Notes under the pieces: model-generated
What the model saw: only the letters and a program-made list of their open reading frames with translations
Databases searched by the model: none
What the model was told of the DNA's origin: nothing
DNA from: an uncultured delta proteobacterium
GTDB lineage: Bacteria > Desulfobacterota > Desulfovibrionia > Desulfovibrionales > Desulfovibrionaceae
Assembly (NCBI GenBank): GCA_903835685.1
Contig: CAILNX010000030.1
Span: forward strand, 78,080-142,079
Length of the DNA: 64,000 nucleotides
Direction: 5' to 3'
Program-made: the position numbers and the translations under genes
Shown here: one piece after another, positions 29,269-38,322 of the stretch
Position numbering within the stretch: the first letter of the stretch is position 1
Layout of the letters: the number at the start of each line of letters is the position of its first letter

Positions 29269-29733
29269 GTGAAAACCAAAATTTTGCTGCTCTGCCTGGG
29301 TCTGACCCTGGGCCTTACCCTGGCCCTCATGCCCGTGAAAGCTTGGGCCCTGTTCGGATTCGGTGGAGGACCGGAAGAGGTCAAGCCTGTGGACGGAGTG
29401 GTGCGTATCCCGGCCGCCCAGTTCAAGGACGGCAAGGCCCGCTTCTACAAATTCGCCAGCGAAGGCAAGGAGATCACCTTCTTCGCGGTCCAGAGCAAGG
29501 ACGGGACCGTGCGCACGGCCTTCAACGCCTGCGACGTGTGCTGGCCGGCCAAGAAGGGCTACACCCAGGACGGCGAGTACATGATCTGCATGAACTGCGG
29601 ACAGCGCTTCCACGTCAGCCGGATCATGGAGGTCAAGGGCGGGTGCAACCCCGGCCCCCTGGTTCGGACCATGGACAAGGACACCATTGTCATCAAGGTC
29701 GAGGACCTGGCCGCCGGAGCCCACTATTTCTGA
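29269..29733 (+). CDS. DUF2318 periplasmic Cys-rich protein
   Basis: 154-residue exported protein. A hydrophobic signal segment (KILLLCLGLTLGLTLALM) is followed by a DUF2318 domain with cysteines CDVCW, ICMNCGQRF and GGCNPGP, probably metal-binding. GTG 29269 is preferred: AAGGAGG ends 6 nt before it, whereas the ATG at 29263 directly abuts the SD. DUF2318 proteins travel with FtsX-type permeases and an ABC ATPase in P19/FTR1-type iron systems (established for Campylobacter-like clusters). Here the next genes are exactly a permease and an ATPase. Confidence 0.88.
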   Translation: MKTKILLLCLGLTLGLTLALMPVKAWALFGFGGGPEEVKPVDGVVRIPAAQFKDGKARFYKFASEGKEITFFAVQSKDGTVRTAFNACDVCWPAKKGYTQDGEYMICMNCGQRFHVSRIMEVKGGCNPGPLVRTMDKDTIVIKVEDLAAGAHYF

Positions 29734-29766
29734 AACTGACCGAAGCTTGAAGGATCGGTGACGGCC

Positions 29767-29874
29767 ATGTTTTCCATCCTTTCGTCTCTCGTCATTGCCC
29801 TGTTCCTGGTCATCGGCCGCCCGGGCGGCCCCCTCCAGCCCGTGCGGGTCAAGGCGGAGCGGAAAAACCCGTGA
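29767..29874 (+). CDS. Predicted 35-residue membrane peptide
   Basis: Short frame MFSILSSLVIALFLVIGRPG... ending in a basic tail. Its hydrophobic helix and its GTGA overlap with the start of the ABC permease suggest a real small gene in the operon. GAAGGAT lies about 12 nt upstream. No family recognised. Confidence 0.5.
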   Translation: MFSILSSLVIALFLVIGRPGGPLQPVRVKAERKNP

Positions 29875-31034
29875 ACATCCTGACCATCCCCCTGCGCAAT
29901 TTGCGGCGCAAACTGGCCCGCACCCTGCTCCTGCTCCTGGTCTTCGCCCTGGGCGTGACCTCCATCGTGGCCCTGAACCACGTGTCCACTGTCGTGGGCG
30001 AGAGCCTGGAAAAAAAGCTCACGGCTTACGGGGCCAACATCCTCATCGCGCCCAAGGCCGAGACCCTGACCGTGAGCTACGGCGGGTTCTCCCTGGGCGA
30101 CCTGCTCTTTGACCTGCACTATCTGTCCGAGGCCGACAGCGTGGCCAAAATTCGAAATATCCACATGAAGGACCGCATCAGCGCCGTGGCCCCCAAGCTG
30201 GTGGTCCTGTCCAAGGTGGGCGAGGCCAGCCTGGGCCTGGTGGGCGTGCGCTTTGCCGAGGAACAGCTCATCAAGAGTTTCTGGGCCGTAAACGGTCGCA
30301 TTCCCGAAGCCAAGGGCCAGGTCCTGGCCGGGGCGGACGTGGCCCGCACCTATGATCTTTCCCCGGGCAAGGCCCTGACCACCACCCTGGGGACCTTCAC
30401 GGTCTCCGGGGTTCTGGAGCCCACGGGCGGGGACGACGACCACGTGCTTCTGATGGATTTGGGCGAACTCCAAACCCTGGCCGGAAAGCCCGACGCCGCC
30501 AGCTTCATTGAGGTGGCCGCCCTGTGCTCGGGCTGCCCCATTGACGAGATCATCACCGAGATCAGCCACAACCTGCACGGGGTGGAGATCAAGGCCTTGA
30601 GCAGCATCATCAAGCAGCGCATGTTCTCCATCACCTTTGTGCAGCGCCTGGCCCTGATCTTAAGCCTGGTCATCCTGGTCACGGCCTGCTCCATGGTCGG
30701 GCTGTCCATGCTCTCGGCCGTGAACGAGCGCAAGAAGGAGATCGGCATTCTGCGCTCCCTCGGCTACTCCAAGGCGAACATCTTCAGCATTTTCAGCTTC
30801 GAGGCCCTGTTCCTGGGACTCAGCGCCGGGGTCCTCGGCTATGTCTCGGGATTTCTTTTGAGCTTCCCCATCCTGGACCTCCTGGGCATCCCGGACGAGG
30901 GACGGCTGGTGTTCAGTTGGGCGGCCTTTGCCCTGGCCTGCCTGCTCATCGCAGCCGTGTCCGTGCTCTCGGCCGCGCTTCCGGCCTACAAGGCCTCCCG
31001 GGTGGAGCCCTCGGAAGCCCTGGTCACCCTGTGA
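29871..31034 (+). CDS. FtsX/MacB-type ABC transporter permease
   Basis: 387-residue membrane protein. An N-terminal TM helix (about 12-33), a MacB-like extracytoplasmic domain (about 40-255), and three C-terminal helices form the FtsX domain (RLALILSLVILVTACSMVGL; NERKKEIGILRSLGYSKANI). It ends KASRVEPSEALVTL, typical for this family. GTG start overlaps the small upstream peptide. It pairs with the ATPase gene 132 bp downstream. Linked to DUF2318, the cluster likely supports iron uptake or extracytoplasmic redox handling of metal. Confidence 0.92.
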   Translation: MNILTIPLRNLRRKLARTLLLLLVFALGVTSIVALNHVSTVVGESLEKKLTAYGANILIAPKAETLTVSYGGFSLGDLLFDLHYLSEADSVAKIRNIHMKDRISAVAPKLVVLSKVGEASLGLVGVRFAEEQLIKSFWAVNGRIPEAKGQVLAGADVARTYDLSPGKALTTTLGTFTVSGVLEPTGGDDDHVLLMDLGELQTLAGKPDAASFIEVAALCSGCPIDEIITEISHNLHGVEIKALSSIIKQRMFSITFVQRLALILSLVILVTACSMVGLSMLSAVNERKKEIGILRSLGYSKANIFSIFSFEALFLGLSAGVLGYVSGFLLSFPILDLLGIPDEGRLVFSWAAFALACLLIAAVSVLSAALPAYKASRVEPSEALVTL

Positions 31035-31054
31035 GCGGTTGGCCGCAGGAAGGC

Positions 31055-31110
31055 GAAAGGCAGAAGATAAGAAAATGAATTTTATTGATAAAAAAAATTC
31101 CGGGTGTCGC
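31055..31110. repeat. AT-rich imperfect palindrome between permease and ATPase genes
   Basis: AGAAGATAAGAAAATGAATTTTATTGATAAAA region, similar in composition to the other intergenic palindromes but without a clean stem. It splits two genes that would otherwise be a tight operon. Confidence 0.35.
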
Positions 31111-31166
31111 GGGGCAGACCCCAGGTGGCGCGACGTGGGAAACGGCCCCAGTGCCGGGAGAAACCA

Positions 31167-31847
31167 ATGCTAGAAGCCAAGAACCTAGTGAGGCGCTTCG
31201 CCTCGGACGGAACCGAGACCCTGGTCCTGGACGACGTGTCCCTGGACGTTCCGGCCGGGCGCTTCGTGTCCATCGTGGGCCGCTCGGGCTCGGGCAAGAC
31301 CACGCTGCTCAATGTCCTGTCCACCCTCCTGGCCCCGGACGCGGGCCTGGTTCAGTACCAGGGCCGGGACCTGGCCCGCATCCCGGAAAAGGACTTGAAC
31401 GCCCTGCGCCGCCAGGATTTCGCGGTGATCTTCCAGTTCCACTACCTCCTGCCCTATCTGACCGCCCTGGAGAACACCCTTCTGCCCTTCATGGCCGGGC
31501 TTGCCCCGGTGTCCCGGGCCAGGCGCGAGGAGGCCCGGGCCAGCCTGGCCCGGGTGGGCCTTGCGGGCAAGGAGGACCGTTTGCCCGGCCAGCTCTCGGG
31601 CGGGGAGCAGCAGCGGGTGGCCATTGCCCGGGCCCTGGTCAAGAAGGCCAAGATCCTGTTCGCGGACGAGCCCACGGGCAGCCTGGACAAGAAAACCGGG
31701 GAGAGCGTCATGGGCCTGATGAAGGACCTGAACCAACAGGAAGGCCTGACCGTGGTCATGGTCACCCACGACCTGGGCTATGCGGCCTACGGGGACCAGG
31801 TGGTGGAGATCGAGGACGGGCGGATTACCGGGGTGCGGGAGGTCTAG
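31167..31847 (+). CDS. ABC transporter ATP-binding protein (MacB/LolD type)
   Basis: 226-residue ATPase. Walker A GRSGSGKTTLLN, Q-loop FQFHYLLPYLT, signature LSGGEQQRVAIARAL, Walker B ILFADEPTGSLD and H-loop MVTHD are intact. ATG 31167 with GGGAGAA upstream. It energises the FtsX-type permease upstream. The stop TAG lies within CTAG, which also gives the stop of the convergent VTT gene, so the two coding regions overlap by four bases. Confidence 0.95.
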   Translation: MLEAKNLVRRFASDGTETLVLDDVSLDVPAGRFVSIVGRSGSGKTTLLNVLSTLLAPDAGLVQYQGRDLARIPEKDLNALRRQDFAVIFQFHYLLPYLTALENTLLPFMAGLAPVSRARREEARASLARVGLAGKEDRLPGQLSGGEQQRVAIARALVKKAKILFADEPTGSLDKKTGESVMGLMKDLNQQEGLTVVMVTHDLGYAAYGDQVVEIEDGRITGVREV

Positions 31848-32548
31848 ACCTTTTCGCTCAGCCCCCGCCTTCGCCTGACCCAGCCCACAGCCTTTTTCAC
31901 CACCAGGGGGAAGAGGCCCAAGGCGGCGAAGGACAGGATAAGCCCTGGGGAGAGGATGCCGGACAGGGAGTCCAGGCGGCCCAGTTCACTGCCTGCGTTC
32001 AAATAGACCAGGGTGCCGGGAAGCATGCCCAGTTGGGACACCCCGTAGAAGGTGGTCAGGCGCATGGGGGTCAGGCCCACCAGCAGGTTGATGGCGAAAA
32101 AGGGAACCACCGGGATGAGGCGCAGGGTGAAGAGGTAGAAGGCCCCTTCGGCCGCGATGCCCTGCTCCACCTTGGCCAGCCGTTCGCCCAGGCGTCGGCG
32201 CACCCAGTCCCGGAACAGGTAGCGGGACAGGCCGCAGGCGCACGTGGCCCCGATGGAGCTGGCAAAGGACACCAGGACCGTGCCGGTGACCAGGCCGAAC
32301 AAGGCCCCGGCCGCCAGGCTCATGACCGCAGCCCCGGGCAGGTTCAGGGCCACCACCACCACGTAGAAGAGGAAAAAGCCACCGAGCACGGTGACGGGGC
32401 TTTCCGCGTACAGGGTCTGGAACCCGGCCTGTCCGGCCTTGAGGGCGGAGAGCGAGAGGTGCCGGTGCAGGCCCAAGCCGAAGAACAGGGCGATCAGGGC
32501 GGCCAGTCCGGCCAGCACCGCCATCCGCTTCCACTGCCCGCTGTTCAT
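31844..32548 (-). CDS. TVP38/TMEM64 (VTT domain) membrane protein
   Basis: 234-residue inner-membrane protein with about five to six helices and the SNARE-associated/VTT core: NLPGAAVMSLAAGALFGLVTG, then FRDWVRRRLGERLAKVEQGI, then TLRLIPVVPFFAINLLVGLT. Family members are proposed lipid scramblases. It converges with the ABC ATPase gene and shares its CTAG stop palindrome. Confidence 0.9.
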   Translation of the reverse strand: MNSGQWKRMAVLAGLAALIALFFGLGLHRHLSLSALKAGQAGFQTLYAESPVTVLGGFFLFYVVVVALNLPGAAVMSLAAGALFGLVTGTVLVSFASSIGATCACGLSRYLFRDWVRRRLGERLAKVEQGIAAEGAFYLFTLRLIPVVPFFAINLLVGLTPMRLTTFYGVSQLGMLPGTLVYLNAGSELGRLDSLSGILSPGLILSFAALGLFPLVVKKAVGWVRRRRGLSEKV

Positions 32549-32635
32549 GCCCGTTGCCCCGCACGTTTCGTTTGCCGCCTCGGTTCGGATAGCACGGGCG
32601 GTATTCTCAGCCTGGCATCCCCCCGAAGACGGGGA

Positions 32636-32690
32636 GAGAAATAAACTGAGTAACTATTTAATTATTTTAATTTATTTTCTTCTTTCTTGG
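32636..32690. repeat. Intergenic AT-rich palindrome (copy 4)
   Basis: AGAAATAAA ... TTTATTTTCT imperfect stem with a long AT loop, then TCTTTCTTGGGCGG. It resembles the other dispersed palindromes and lies between the VTT gene and the C_GCAxxG_C_C gene. Confidence 0.45.
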
Positions 32691-32711
32691 GCGGCCCAAG
32701 CCTGCCCGCCC

Positions 32712-33302
32712 CTACCCGATCTTATCCGCCAGCCTCCGCAGAAGCGCGGCCAGGAACGAGGGCTTGCGCTCAAGGCCCTGAATGTCCATGCCCTCGGCCA
32801 GTTCCGGCCTGCGCTCCAGGATGAGACGGGCGGCCGTCTCCCCGGCCTGGCCGGTGAAGCCCGCGCACTGGGTGAAATGCTCGGTCGAGCCCTGGACCAC
32901 GTCCTTGCACAGCACCCGGCAGCAGGTGGCCTTGTTGGCCGCCTTGAAGGCGTCGTGCAACTCGTGGGCGGCCTTGCGCACCTCCCGGCGCGGCCCGTGC
33001 CCGGCCAGATACAGGCCCAGGCCCAAGGCCCCCCCGCTCACGGCCCCGCACACACAGCCCGCCCGGCCCAGGCCCTCGGGAAAGGGCGCGGCCAGACCCA
33101 GGGCCTGCTCCCGAGTCAGGCTGCCCCCAAAGGCCTCCACCAGGGCGGCCAGAATGGCCTCGGAGCAGAGCATCTCCCGGCTCTGAAACAGGGCCTTGGC
33201 CCTCTGCCCAACCGCGTGCGCCGGGTCAGACGACAGGGCGGCTCTCTCCTGTGGCGAGTCGGCCGCAGGGACCTGAGCTGTTCCGGGCGCGTCGGCCATC
33301 AT
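32712..33302 (-). CDS. C_GCAxxG_C_C family redox-type protein
   Basis: 196-residue protein matching the C_GCAxxG_C_C family. SREMLCSEAILAALVEAFG is followed by the core GRAGCVCGAVSGGALGLGL, then NKATCCRVLCKDVVQG and FTQCAG. Conserved cysteines suggest disulfide or Fe-S/redox chemistry; no activity is assigned. The start overlaps the stop of the MoaE-like gene (ATGA), so they are one operon. Confidence 0.87.
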   Translation of the reverse strand: MMADAPGTAQVPAADSPQERAALSSDPAHAVGQRAKALFQSREMLCSEAILAALVEAFGGSLTREQALGLAAPFPEGLGRAGCVCGAVSGGALGLGLYLAGHGPRREVRKAAHELHDAFKAANKATCCRVLCKDVVQGSTEHFTQCAGFTGQAGETAARLILERRPELAEGMDIQGLERKPSFLAALLRRLADKIG

Positions 33303-33664
33303 CAGGCCAGGATTTCCTTTTTGGCCACGGCCTCGGCCTTGATCCGGTCCAGAAGCTCGGACAGGGCGGCCTTGACGTTCTCGCGCAGGTCTCCGGCCAC
33401 CACCAGGAACAACAGGTCGTCGCCCGGGACGAACCGGCCGGTGCGGGCCTCGGCCAGGACCCGGAAAATGCCCGGCCTGGACTCGAACTCCTTGCGGATA
33501 GCCTCCACCTTGGCCTGGTCCGGGGCGATCTCCACGGCCACGACCTTGCGGCCGTCCTTGCGCGAGGTGCCCCGCACCACCCCGTTGTGCACCAGAACCA
33601 TGCCCACCTTTTCCGTGAATCCGGGCTCTTTTTTCAGAGCCGCCAGGGTCGCGCTGATATCCAT
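33302..33664 (-). CDS. MoaE-like molybdopterin synthase catalytic subunit homologue
   Basis: 120-residue protein resembling MoaE. ARTGRFVPGDDLLFLVVAGD is followed by LRENVKAALSELLDRIKAEA and VAKKE; the KKE end corresponds to the catalytic-lysine region of MoaE. MoaE with MoaD inserts the dithiolene sulfurs of the molybdenum cofactor. The N-terminal half is shorter or diverged, so a MoaE-like paralogue is also possible. CGGAG precedes the ATG. Coupled to the C_GCAxxG_C_C gene. Confidence 0.72.
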   Translation of the reverse strand: MDISATLAALKKEPGFTEKVGMVLVHNGVVRGTSRKDGRKVVAVEIAPDQAKVEAIRKEFESRPGIFRVLAEARTGRFVPGDDLLFLVVAGDLRENVKAALSELLDRIKAEAVAKKEILA

Positions 33665-33754
33665 GTTGGTACTCCGGTTTCCCGATAGCTAATCCGCCCG
33701 TGCCCCTGGGTCAAGGGCATGGGCTGGTATGGGGTCTTCAAGGGGGAATGGGGA

Positions 33755-34471
33755 CTACCTGGCGGCCAGGGCCTCTTCGTCGGTGTCGTAGAGGTTGACC
33801 AGTTCGGTGATGCCCACGATGGTGAACACCTTTTTGAAATTCTCCGAGAGCCCGGCCAGGGCCATGTCCCGGCCCTGTTCCCGGGCGTCCAGGAGGATGT
33901 GGGTCAGGATGGCGATCCCGGCCCCGTTGATGGAGGCCGAGTCGTCGAAATGCAGGAGGATGCGGTCCTTGCCCAGGGCCACGGCCTCTTTGTAGGCGCT
34001 CAGCAGAAAGGCCTCGGACTGGGAGGTCAGGTTGCCCTTGATGGAGATGATGGCCGCGCCGCCGTAGGTGGACACCTCCACCTCGTTCATCCGGCTCTGG
34101 GCCAGGGCGAGGCGCTCCTCGGCCCGCTTCAGGGCCTGGCTCAAGGTCTGGCGCTGGATGGGCTTGTTGATGAAGTCCGTGGCGTCCAGGTTCAAGGCCC
34201 GGATGGCCAGGTCCATGTCCCCGTGCCCGGTGATGACGATGACCTCGGCCCGGGGGTCGCGCTCCTTGATCTGGCGCAGAACCTCGATGCCGTCCATGCC
34301 GGGCATCTTGATGTCCGTCAGCACGATGTCCGGGGCGTCCCGCTCAAAGGCCGCCAGACCTTCCTCCCCGTCCCGGGCGGCCAGGACCTTGTAGCCGTAA
34401 GCCTCGAGCATGAGGGAGAACATCTCCAGGGTGGGTTCTTCGTCGTCGATGATGAGCACGGTCTTTTGCAT
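33755..34471 (-). CDS. Response regulator with C-terminal STAS domain
   Basis: 238-residue protein. The receiver (1-120) has IIDDEEP, phospho-acceptor LTDIKMPGMDG, the Thr in VITGH and the Lys in INKPIQ. A STAS-type domain (about 130-235) has GAAIISIKGNLTSQSE and LLHFDDSASINGAGIAIL, matching SpoIIAA-like anti-anti-sigma folds. Output is therefore probably protein-protein, such as partner switching, and not DNA binding. GAAGGAT precedes the ATG. It is the last gene of a substrate-binding protein/kinase/regulator operon. Confidence 0.9.
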   Translation of the reverse strand: MQKTVLIIDDEEPTLEMFSLMLEAYGYKVLAARDGEEGLAAFERDAPDIVLTDIKMPGMDGIEVLRQIKERDPRAEVIVITGHGDMDLAIRALNLDATDFINKPIQRQTLSQALKRAEERLALAQSRMNEVEVSTYGGAAIISIKGNLTSQSEAFLLSAYKEAVALGKDRILLHFDDSASINGAGIAILTHILLDAREQGRDMALAGLSENFKKVFTIVGITELVNLYDTDEEALAAR

Positions 34472-34490
34472 GAATGATCCTTCGCGGACG

Positions 34491-36476
34491 TTATGCGGCT
34501 GCCGGGAAGCGTACGGTGAAGGTGGTGCCTTCCTTGACCTTGCTGTCGATGGTCAGCACCCCCCCGTAGTCCTTGACGATGCCGTAGATGATGGCCAGGC
34601 CCAGGCCCATGCCCTTGCCCGCCTCCTTGGTGGTGAAGAAGGGCTCGAAAATCTTGTCCCGCACTGCGGCCGGGATGCCCACTCCGGTGTCCTTCACGGA
34701 AATGCACACCGAGGCCCCCTCCACCCAGGTGCTCAGGGTGATGACCCGGGCCACGGCCTTGTCCTCGCCCTTTTCGTTGATGGCGTCGCGGGCGTTGGTC
34801 ACCAGGTTGAAGAAGACCTGCTGGAGCCGATTGTCGTGGGCCAGGACCGGGGGCGCGTTCTCGGCCAGGTCCAGCTCCAGGCGGATGTTCTCCAGTTCGA
34901 GCTGCTTGCGCACGATGGTCAGCATGCCCTGGATGGCCTGGCTGACGTTCACCTTCTCCTTGAGCAGTCCCGCCTTGCGGCCAAAGGAGCGCAGGGTCTG
35001 GATGATCTCGGCCGCCCGGTCCACCTGGGCGCTGATCTGGGTGACCACCCGGTAGAAATTCTCCTTGGGCACGTCCATGTCCCGCTCGTTCATGAGCATG
35101 AGGAACTCGCTGCCCATCTTGATGGCGTTCAAGGGCTGGTTCAGTTCGTGGGCGATGCCCGCGCTCATCTCGCCCAGGGACTTCATCTTGCTGGCCTGGA
35201 TGAGCTGGGCATCCTTCTCCATCATCTCGGTCACGTCCGTGGCCGCGATGATGATGGCCGCCTGGCCCCGATAGGTGGTGGAGCAGGCGTGGATGTTCAC
35301 GAAAAAGGGGCGCTGGCCCTTTTTGTAGTGCAGGAGCTTGGGCGCGTTGATGCAGGCCGAGCCCATGTCCGGCCGGTCGAAATAGGCCAGGAAATCCAGG
35401 TTCTGCTCCGGTCCCAAATCCACGAAGGAGCGGCCCACCAGTTCCTCCTTGGCGAACCCGTAGATCTCCTGGGCCCGGGGGTTGGCGTCCAGGATGGCGT
35501 AGGACTTGAAATCAATGACAAAGATGGGGTCCGGCCCGGAGTCGAACAGGGAGCGGTACTTCTCTTCGGACTCGCGCAACCTTCGGCGGTAGAGCTTGAT
35601 GCTCCAGACCATGTTCCGGAAGGAGTCGGCCAGTTGGACCACCTCATCCCCCCGGCGCTTGCGGTAGAACACGCATTTCTTGCAGGTGCGCAGGGTCTCG
35701 GGCAGGGCCTGCTGACTGGCGGCCGCAGCCGAGAGGTCGAAACTCCAGCAGGGCAGATCGGTGTTGGTGTAGGCCGGGCAGGCGGCCGTGTCCCAGCCCT
35801 CGTCCTGTCCGGTCAGATCCAGCTTGATGTCGAAATTGCCCCGGGACAGCTCGTCCGCCACCCGGGTCAGTTTGGAGATGGGCATGGTGATGTGCCGGGA
35901 GATGCGCGTGCTGATGAAGAAGATGATCAGGATGATGGCCGAGATGAATCCCAGAAAAGTGAAGCGCAGCTTGGCGATGAGGCTGTCGATGTGCTTCATG
36001 GACAGGCCCACGTGCACGGTCCCGATGCGATACAACCCCTCGCTGATGGGCACGGAGATGTCCGTCACCGGCTGGTCCTCCAGCACCAATTGGCGCACGT
36101 TCCTGGTCTGGTCCGCCGGAAATTCGCTGCTGGACAAAATCTCCTTGGGAAAGGCCCGCACAAAGGAGTGGGAAAGGATCTGGCCCTTGGTGTCCGTAAC
36201 GTAAATGTAGGAAATGAGGTACTTGCGCTCGCGGAGCATGGCCTCGTCAAAGATCAGGGCCAGGAGCTGGGGGGAGTTCTTGTCCAGGATGAAGGCCCCG
36301 CCGCGCTCGGCAATGGACCCGGCAATGGCGCTGCCGCGCATCTCCAGCTCGCCCGTCAAGGAGGAGACCAGGATGAAGCGGGTCAGGAAGGCGATGGCCA
36401 CGCTGATGGCCACGATCACGGCCAGGATGGAGAAGACGATCTTGTTCTTCAGGCTGATGTTGGTGAGTCGTTTCAT
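34491..36476 (-). CDS. Sensor histidine kinase with Cys-rich linker
   Basis: 661-residue membrane kinase. TM1 at 11-33, extracytoplasmic domain to about 168, TM2 about 168-190, HAMP, then a cysteine segment ([18 protein letters not shown] ... [10 protein letters not shown]), PAS (about 310-410), HisKA with [20 protein letters not shown] and HATPase ([32 protein letters not shown]). The four cysteines resemble a metal or redox site seen after HAMP domains in other sulfate-reducer sensors. Overlaps the upstream substrate-binding protein gene (ATGA) and precedes the STAS regulator by 19 bp. Confidence 0.93.
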   Translation of the reverse strand: MKRLTNISLKNKIVFSILAVIVAISVAIAFLTRFILVSSLTGELEMRGSAIAGSIAERGGAFILDKNSPQLLALIFDEAMLRERKYLISYIYVTDTKGQILSHSFVRAFPKEILSSSEFPADQTRNVRQLVLEDQPVTDISVPISEGLYRIGTVHVGLSMKHIDSLIAKLRFTFLGFISAIILIIFFISTRISRHITMPISKLTRVADELSRGNFDIKLDLTGQDEGWDTAACPAYTNTDLPCWSFDLSAAAASQQALPETLRTCKKCVFYRKRRGDEVVQLADSFRNMVWSIKLYRRRLRESEEKYRSLFDSGPDPIFVIDFKSYAILDANPRAQEIYGFAKEELVGRSFVDLGPEQNLDFLAYFDRPDMGSACINAPKLLHYKKGQRPFFVNIHACSTTYRGQAAIIIAATDVTEMMEKDAQLIQASKMKSLGEMSAGIAHELNQPLNAIKMGSEFLMLMNERDMDVPKENFYRVVTQISAQVDRAAEIIQTLRSFGRKAGLLKEKVNVSQAIQGMLTIVRKQLELENIRLELDLAENAPPVLAHDNRLQQVFFNLVTNARDAINEKGEDKAVARVITLSTWVEGASVCISVKDTGVGIPAAVRDKIFEPFFTTKEAGKGMGLGLAIIYGIVKDYGGVLTIDSKVKEGTTFTVRFPAAA

Positions 36477-37711
36477 GGGGTCTTCCCCCCGGCCAGGCGT
36501 TCCTTGCTGCGCTCAAAGGCCTGGCGCACGCCCTGCCAGTCCCCGATAAGAGTGAAACGCTCGTTCTCCAGCCGGGTCAGGTACACCCGGTCCATGCCCT
36601 GATGGTCCGTGGCCGAAAAGCTTATGTCGATGTCCGGGCCAGGCTTGAAGGCGTGCATGGACTCGATGGCCTCGATGAACCGCTCCCGGGTGATCTCCCG
36701 CCCGGCGCGGCGCAGGCCCTCGACCAGGACCCGGGCGTTGATGTAGCCCTCCAGGCCCACGTAATTGGGGGTGTCGTCCGGGAAGGAGCGCTTCAGGTGG
36801 GTCATGTACTCCGAGGCCCCGCCCGGCCGATCCGGCGGGGGCACCACCTGGGACATGATCACGATGCTCTTGTCCGTCGGCCCCAGCCTGCGGGCCAGTT
36901 CCTCGGCGCCCACAAAGGACACGGTGTAGAAAATGGGGGCAAAGGCCCCCTCCTCGGCCAGGCGGATGAACCGGGCGCAGGGATCAGCGGTCCCGATCAT
37001 GACCACGGCCTCGGCCCCGGACTTCTCGATGCGGGCGTAGCCCTCCTCCACCTCAGCGGTCCCGCGCACATAGGACCCGCGGGCCACGGGCTCCAGCCCG
37101 AAGCCCTTCAAGGCCAGTTCGGCCCCGGTCAGCCCGTCGAACCCGTAGGCGTCATACTGATAGAAGACCGCGATCTTCTTGATCCCCAAATCACTGACCA
37201 GATGGCGCACGGCCGTGGCCGTCTCCTGGTAGTAGGAGGTGCGCACGTTGATGATGTGCCGGTTGAAGGGCTCGCGCAGGGCCTTGGCCCCGGTGAACAT
37301 GCCCAGAAGCGGGATGCCGGCCTCCTCCACCATGGGCAGGATCTTCACCGTGGTGGGCGTGCCCACGTAGCTGAACAGGGCGAAGACCTTGTCCTCCACG
37401 ATGAGGCGCTGGGTGTTGGCCAGGCAGCGGGGCGGGTCATAGGCGTCGTCATAGGCCTTGACCCTGATCTTGCGGCCGAAAACCCCGCCCTCTTCCTCGT
37501 TCACGTGATTGATGTAGGACAGAGCCCCGCGCAGGGTCTGGGTGCCCAGATATCCGGCGTGCCCCTCCAGGGCCAGGGAAGAGCCCAAAAGGATCTCGGA
37601 GTCGGAAACGCCGGGCGTGATCTGGTCCGGCTTGACGGCCCGATCCTGGCCCTCGCAGGCCGCCAGGGCCAGGAAAAGGAGCAGGCCCAGGGCCAGGGGT
37701 CTGAATTTCAC
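36473..37711 (-). CDS. ABC-type branched-chain/amide substrate-binding lipoprotein
   Basis: 412-residue periplasmic binding protein of the Leu/Ile/Val (Periplas_BP_6) type with a lipoprotein signal (LLLFLALAACEGQ). Core features are GVSDSEILLGSSLALEGHAG, VYSYV-type FALFSYVGTPTTVKILPMV, and KKIAVFYQYDAYGFDGLTGA. No permease or ATPase is near; instead it overlaps a sensor kinase gene. It likely serves as the ligand-presenting component of the three-gene signalling system and not as a transporter part. Confidence 0.9.
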   Translation of the reverse strand: MKFRPLALGLLLFLALAACEGQDRAVKPDQITPGVSDSEILLGSSLALEGHAGYLGTQTLRGALSYINHVNEEEGGVFGRKIRVKAYDDAYDPPRCLANTQRLIVEDKVFALFSYVGTPTTVKILPMVEEAGIPLLGMFTGAKALREPFNRHIINVRTSYYQETATAVRHLVSDLGIKKIAVFYQYDAYGFDGLTGAELALKGFGLEPVARGSYVRGTAEVEEGYARIEKSGAEAVVMIGTADPCARFIRLAEEGAFAPIFYTVSFVGAEELARRLGPTDKSIVIMSQVVPPPDRPGGASEYMTHLKRSFPDDTPNYVGLEGYINARVLVEGLRRAGREITRERFIEAIESMHAFKPGPDIDISFSATDHQGMDRVYLTRLENERFTLIGDWQGVRQAFERSKERLAGGKTP

Positions 37712-38048
37712 TGAAACAGGCTCCAGCTTCGCAGGATAATGGAGCCACCCCTACACCAAAACCCCGGTCCAGACAATGCGCCCAGGGAGAAAACCCTTAC
37801 TCCTCTCCCCTGGCTTGCGGGTTGGCCCGGCCAGACCCCAGAGTTTCATGTATTGATGACTACACGATTTCTTATTGAATTTTTCGTGCTCCCCTTCTAT
37901 GCACCAGGGACAGACAGCGACGAGTGCAAGGTGAGAAAAGGTTTTATTGTGACCTGACACCATCCGCCCCTGGGCGGACCAAGGGATCACCCCTGTTGCA
38001 AGACGTGACGGAATTGCAGAACTCATCCTTGCCCGCCGTCCTGGCCAA

Positions 38049-38095
38049 AAGTACTCCCTCCCCAGCCCGTCTTTGCTGTTCCAAAGACAGTACTT
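38049..38095. other. Nested inverted repeats in a 610-bp gene-free space
   Basis: The interval 37712-38322 holds no convincing gene. Within it an outer AAGTACT / AGTACTT pair (38049-38055, 38089-38095) encloses GTCTTT / AAAGAC (38069-38074, 38083-38088), the two right arms directly adjoining. A small structured RNA or a regulator site is possible. A TCCGCC/GGCGGA hairpin lies near 37966-37981. Nothing else is evident in the interval. Confidence 0.4.
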
Positions 38096-38322
38096 CGATA
38101 GCGTATTCGCCCTGCATCAAGTTTCATTAAATAGTACATGGTACGTTTATTTTTAAAAATCGGCGGCAAAAAGCGGACGAGGCCTCCGGTCCAGCCGGGC
38201 CTTTTCCCAGGCCCTGGCTGTGCGGGCCAGGGCCGCATTGACCTGGGCCAGGGTCGTGTTTATCATGGCCGCCCAGGGGCTGTCCCTCCCCCGGGTCGCC
38301 GCGCTGAAGGAACGTAAAGGCC

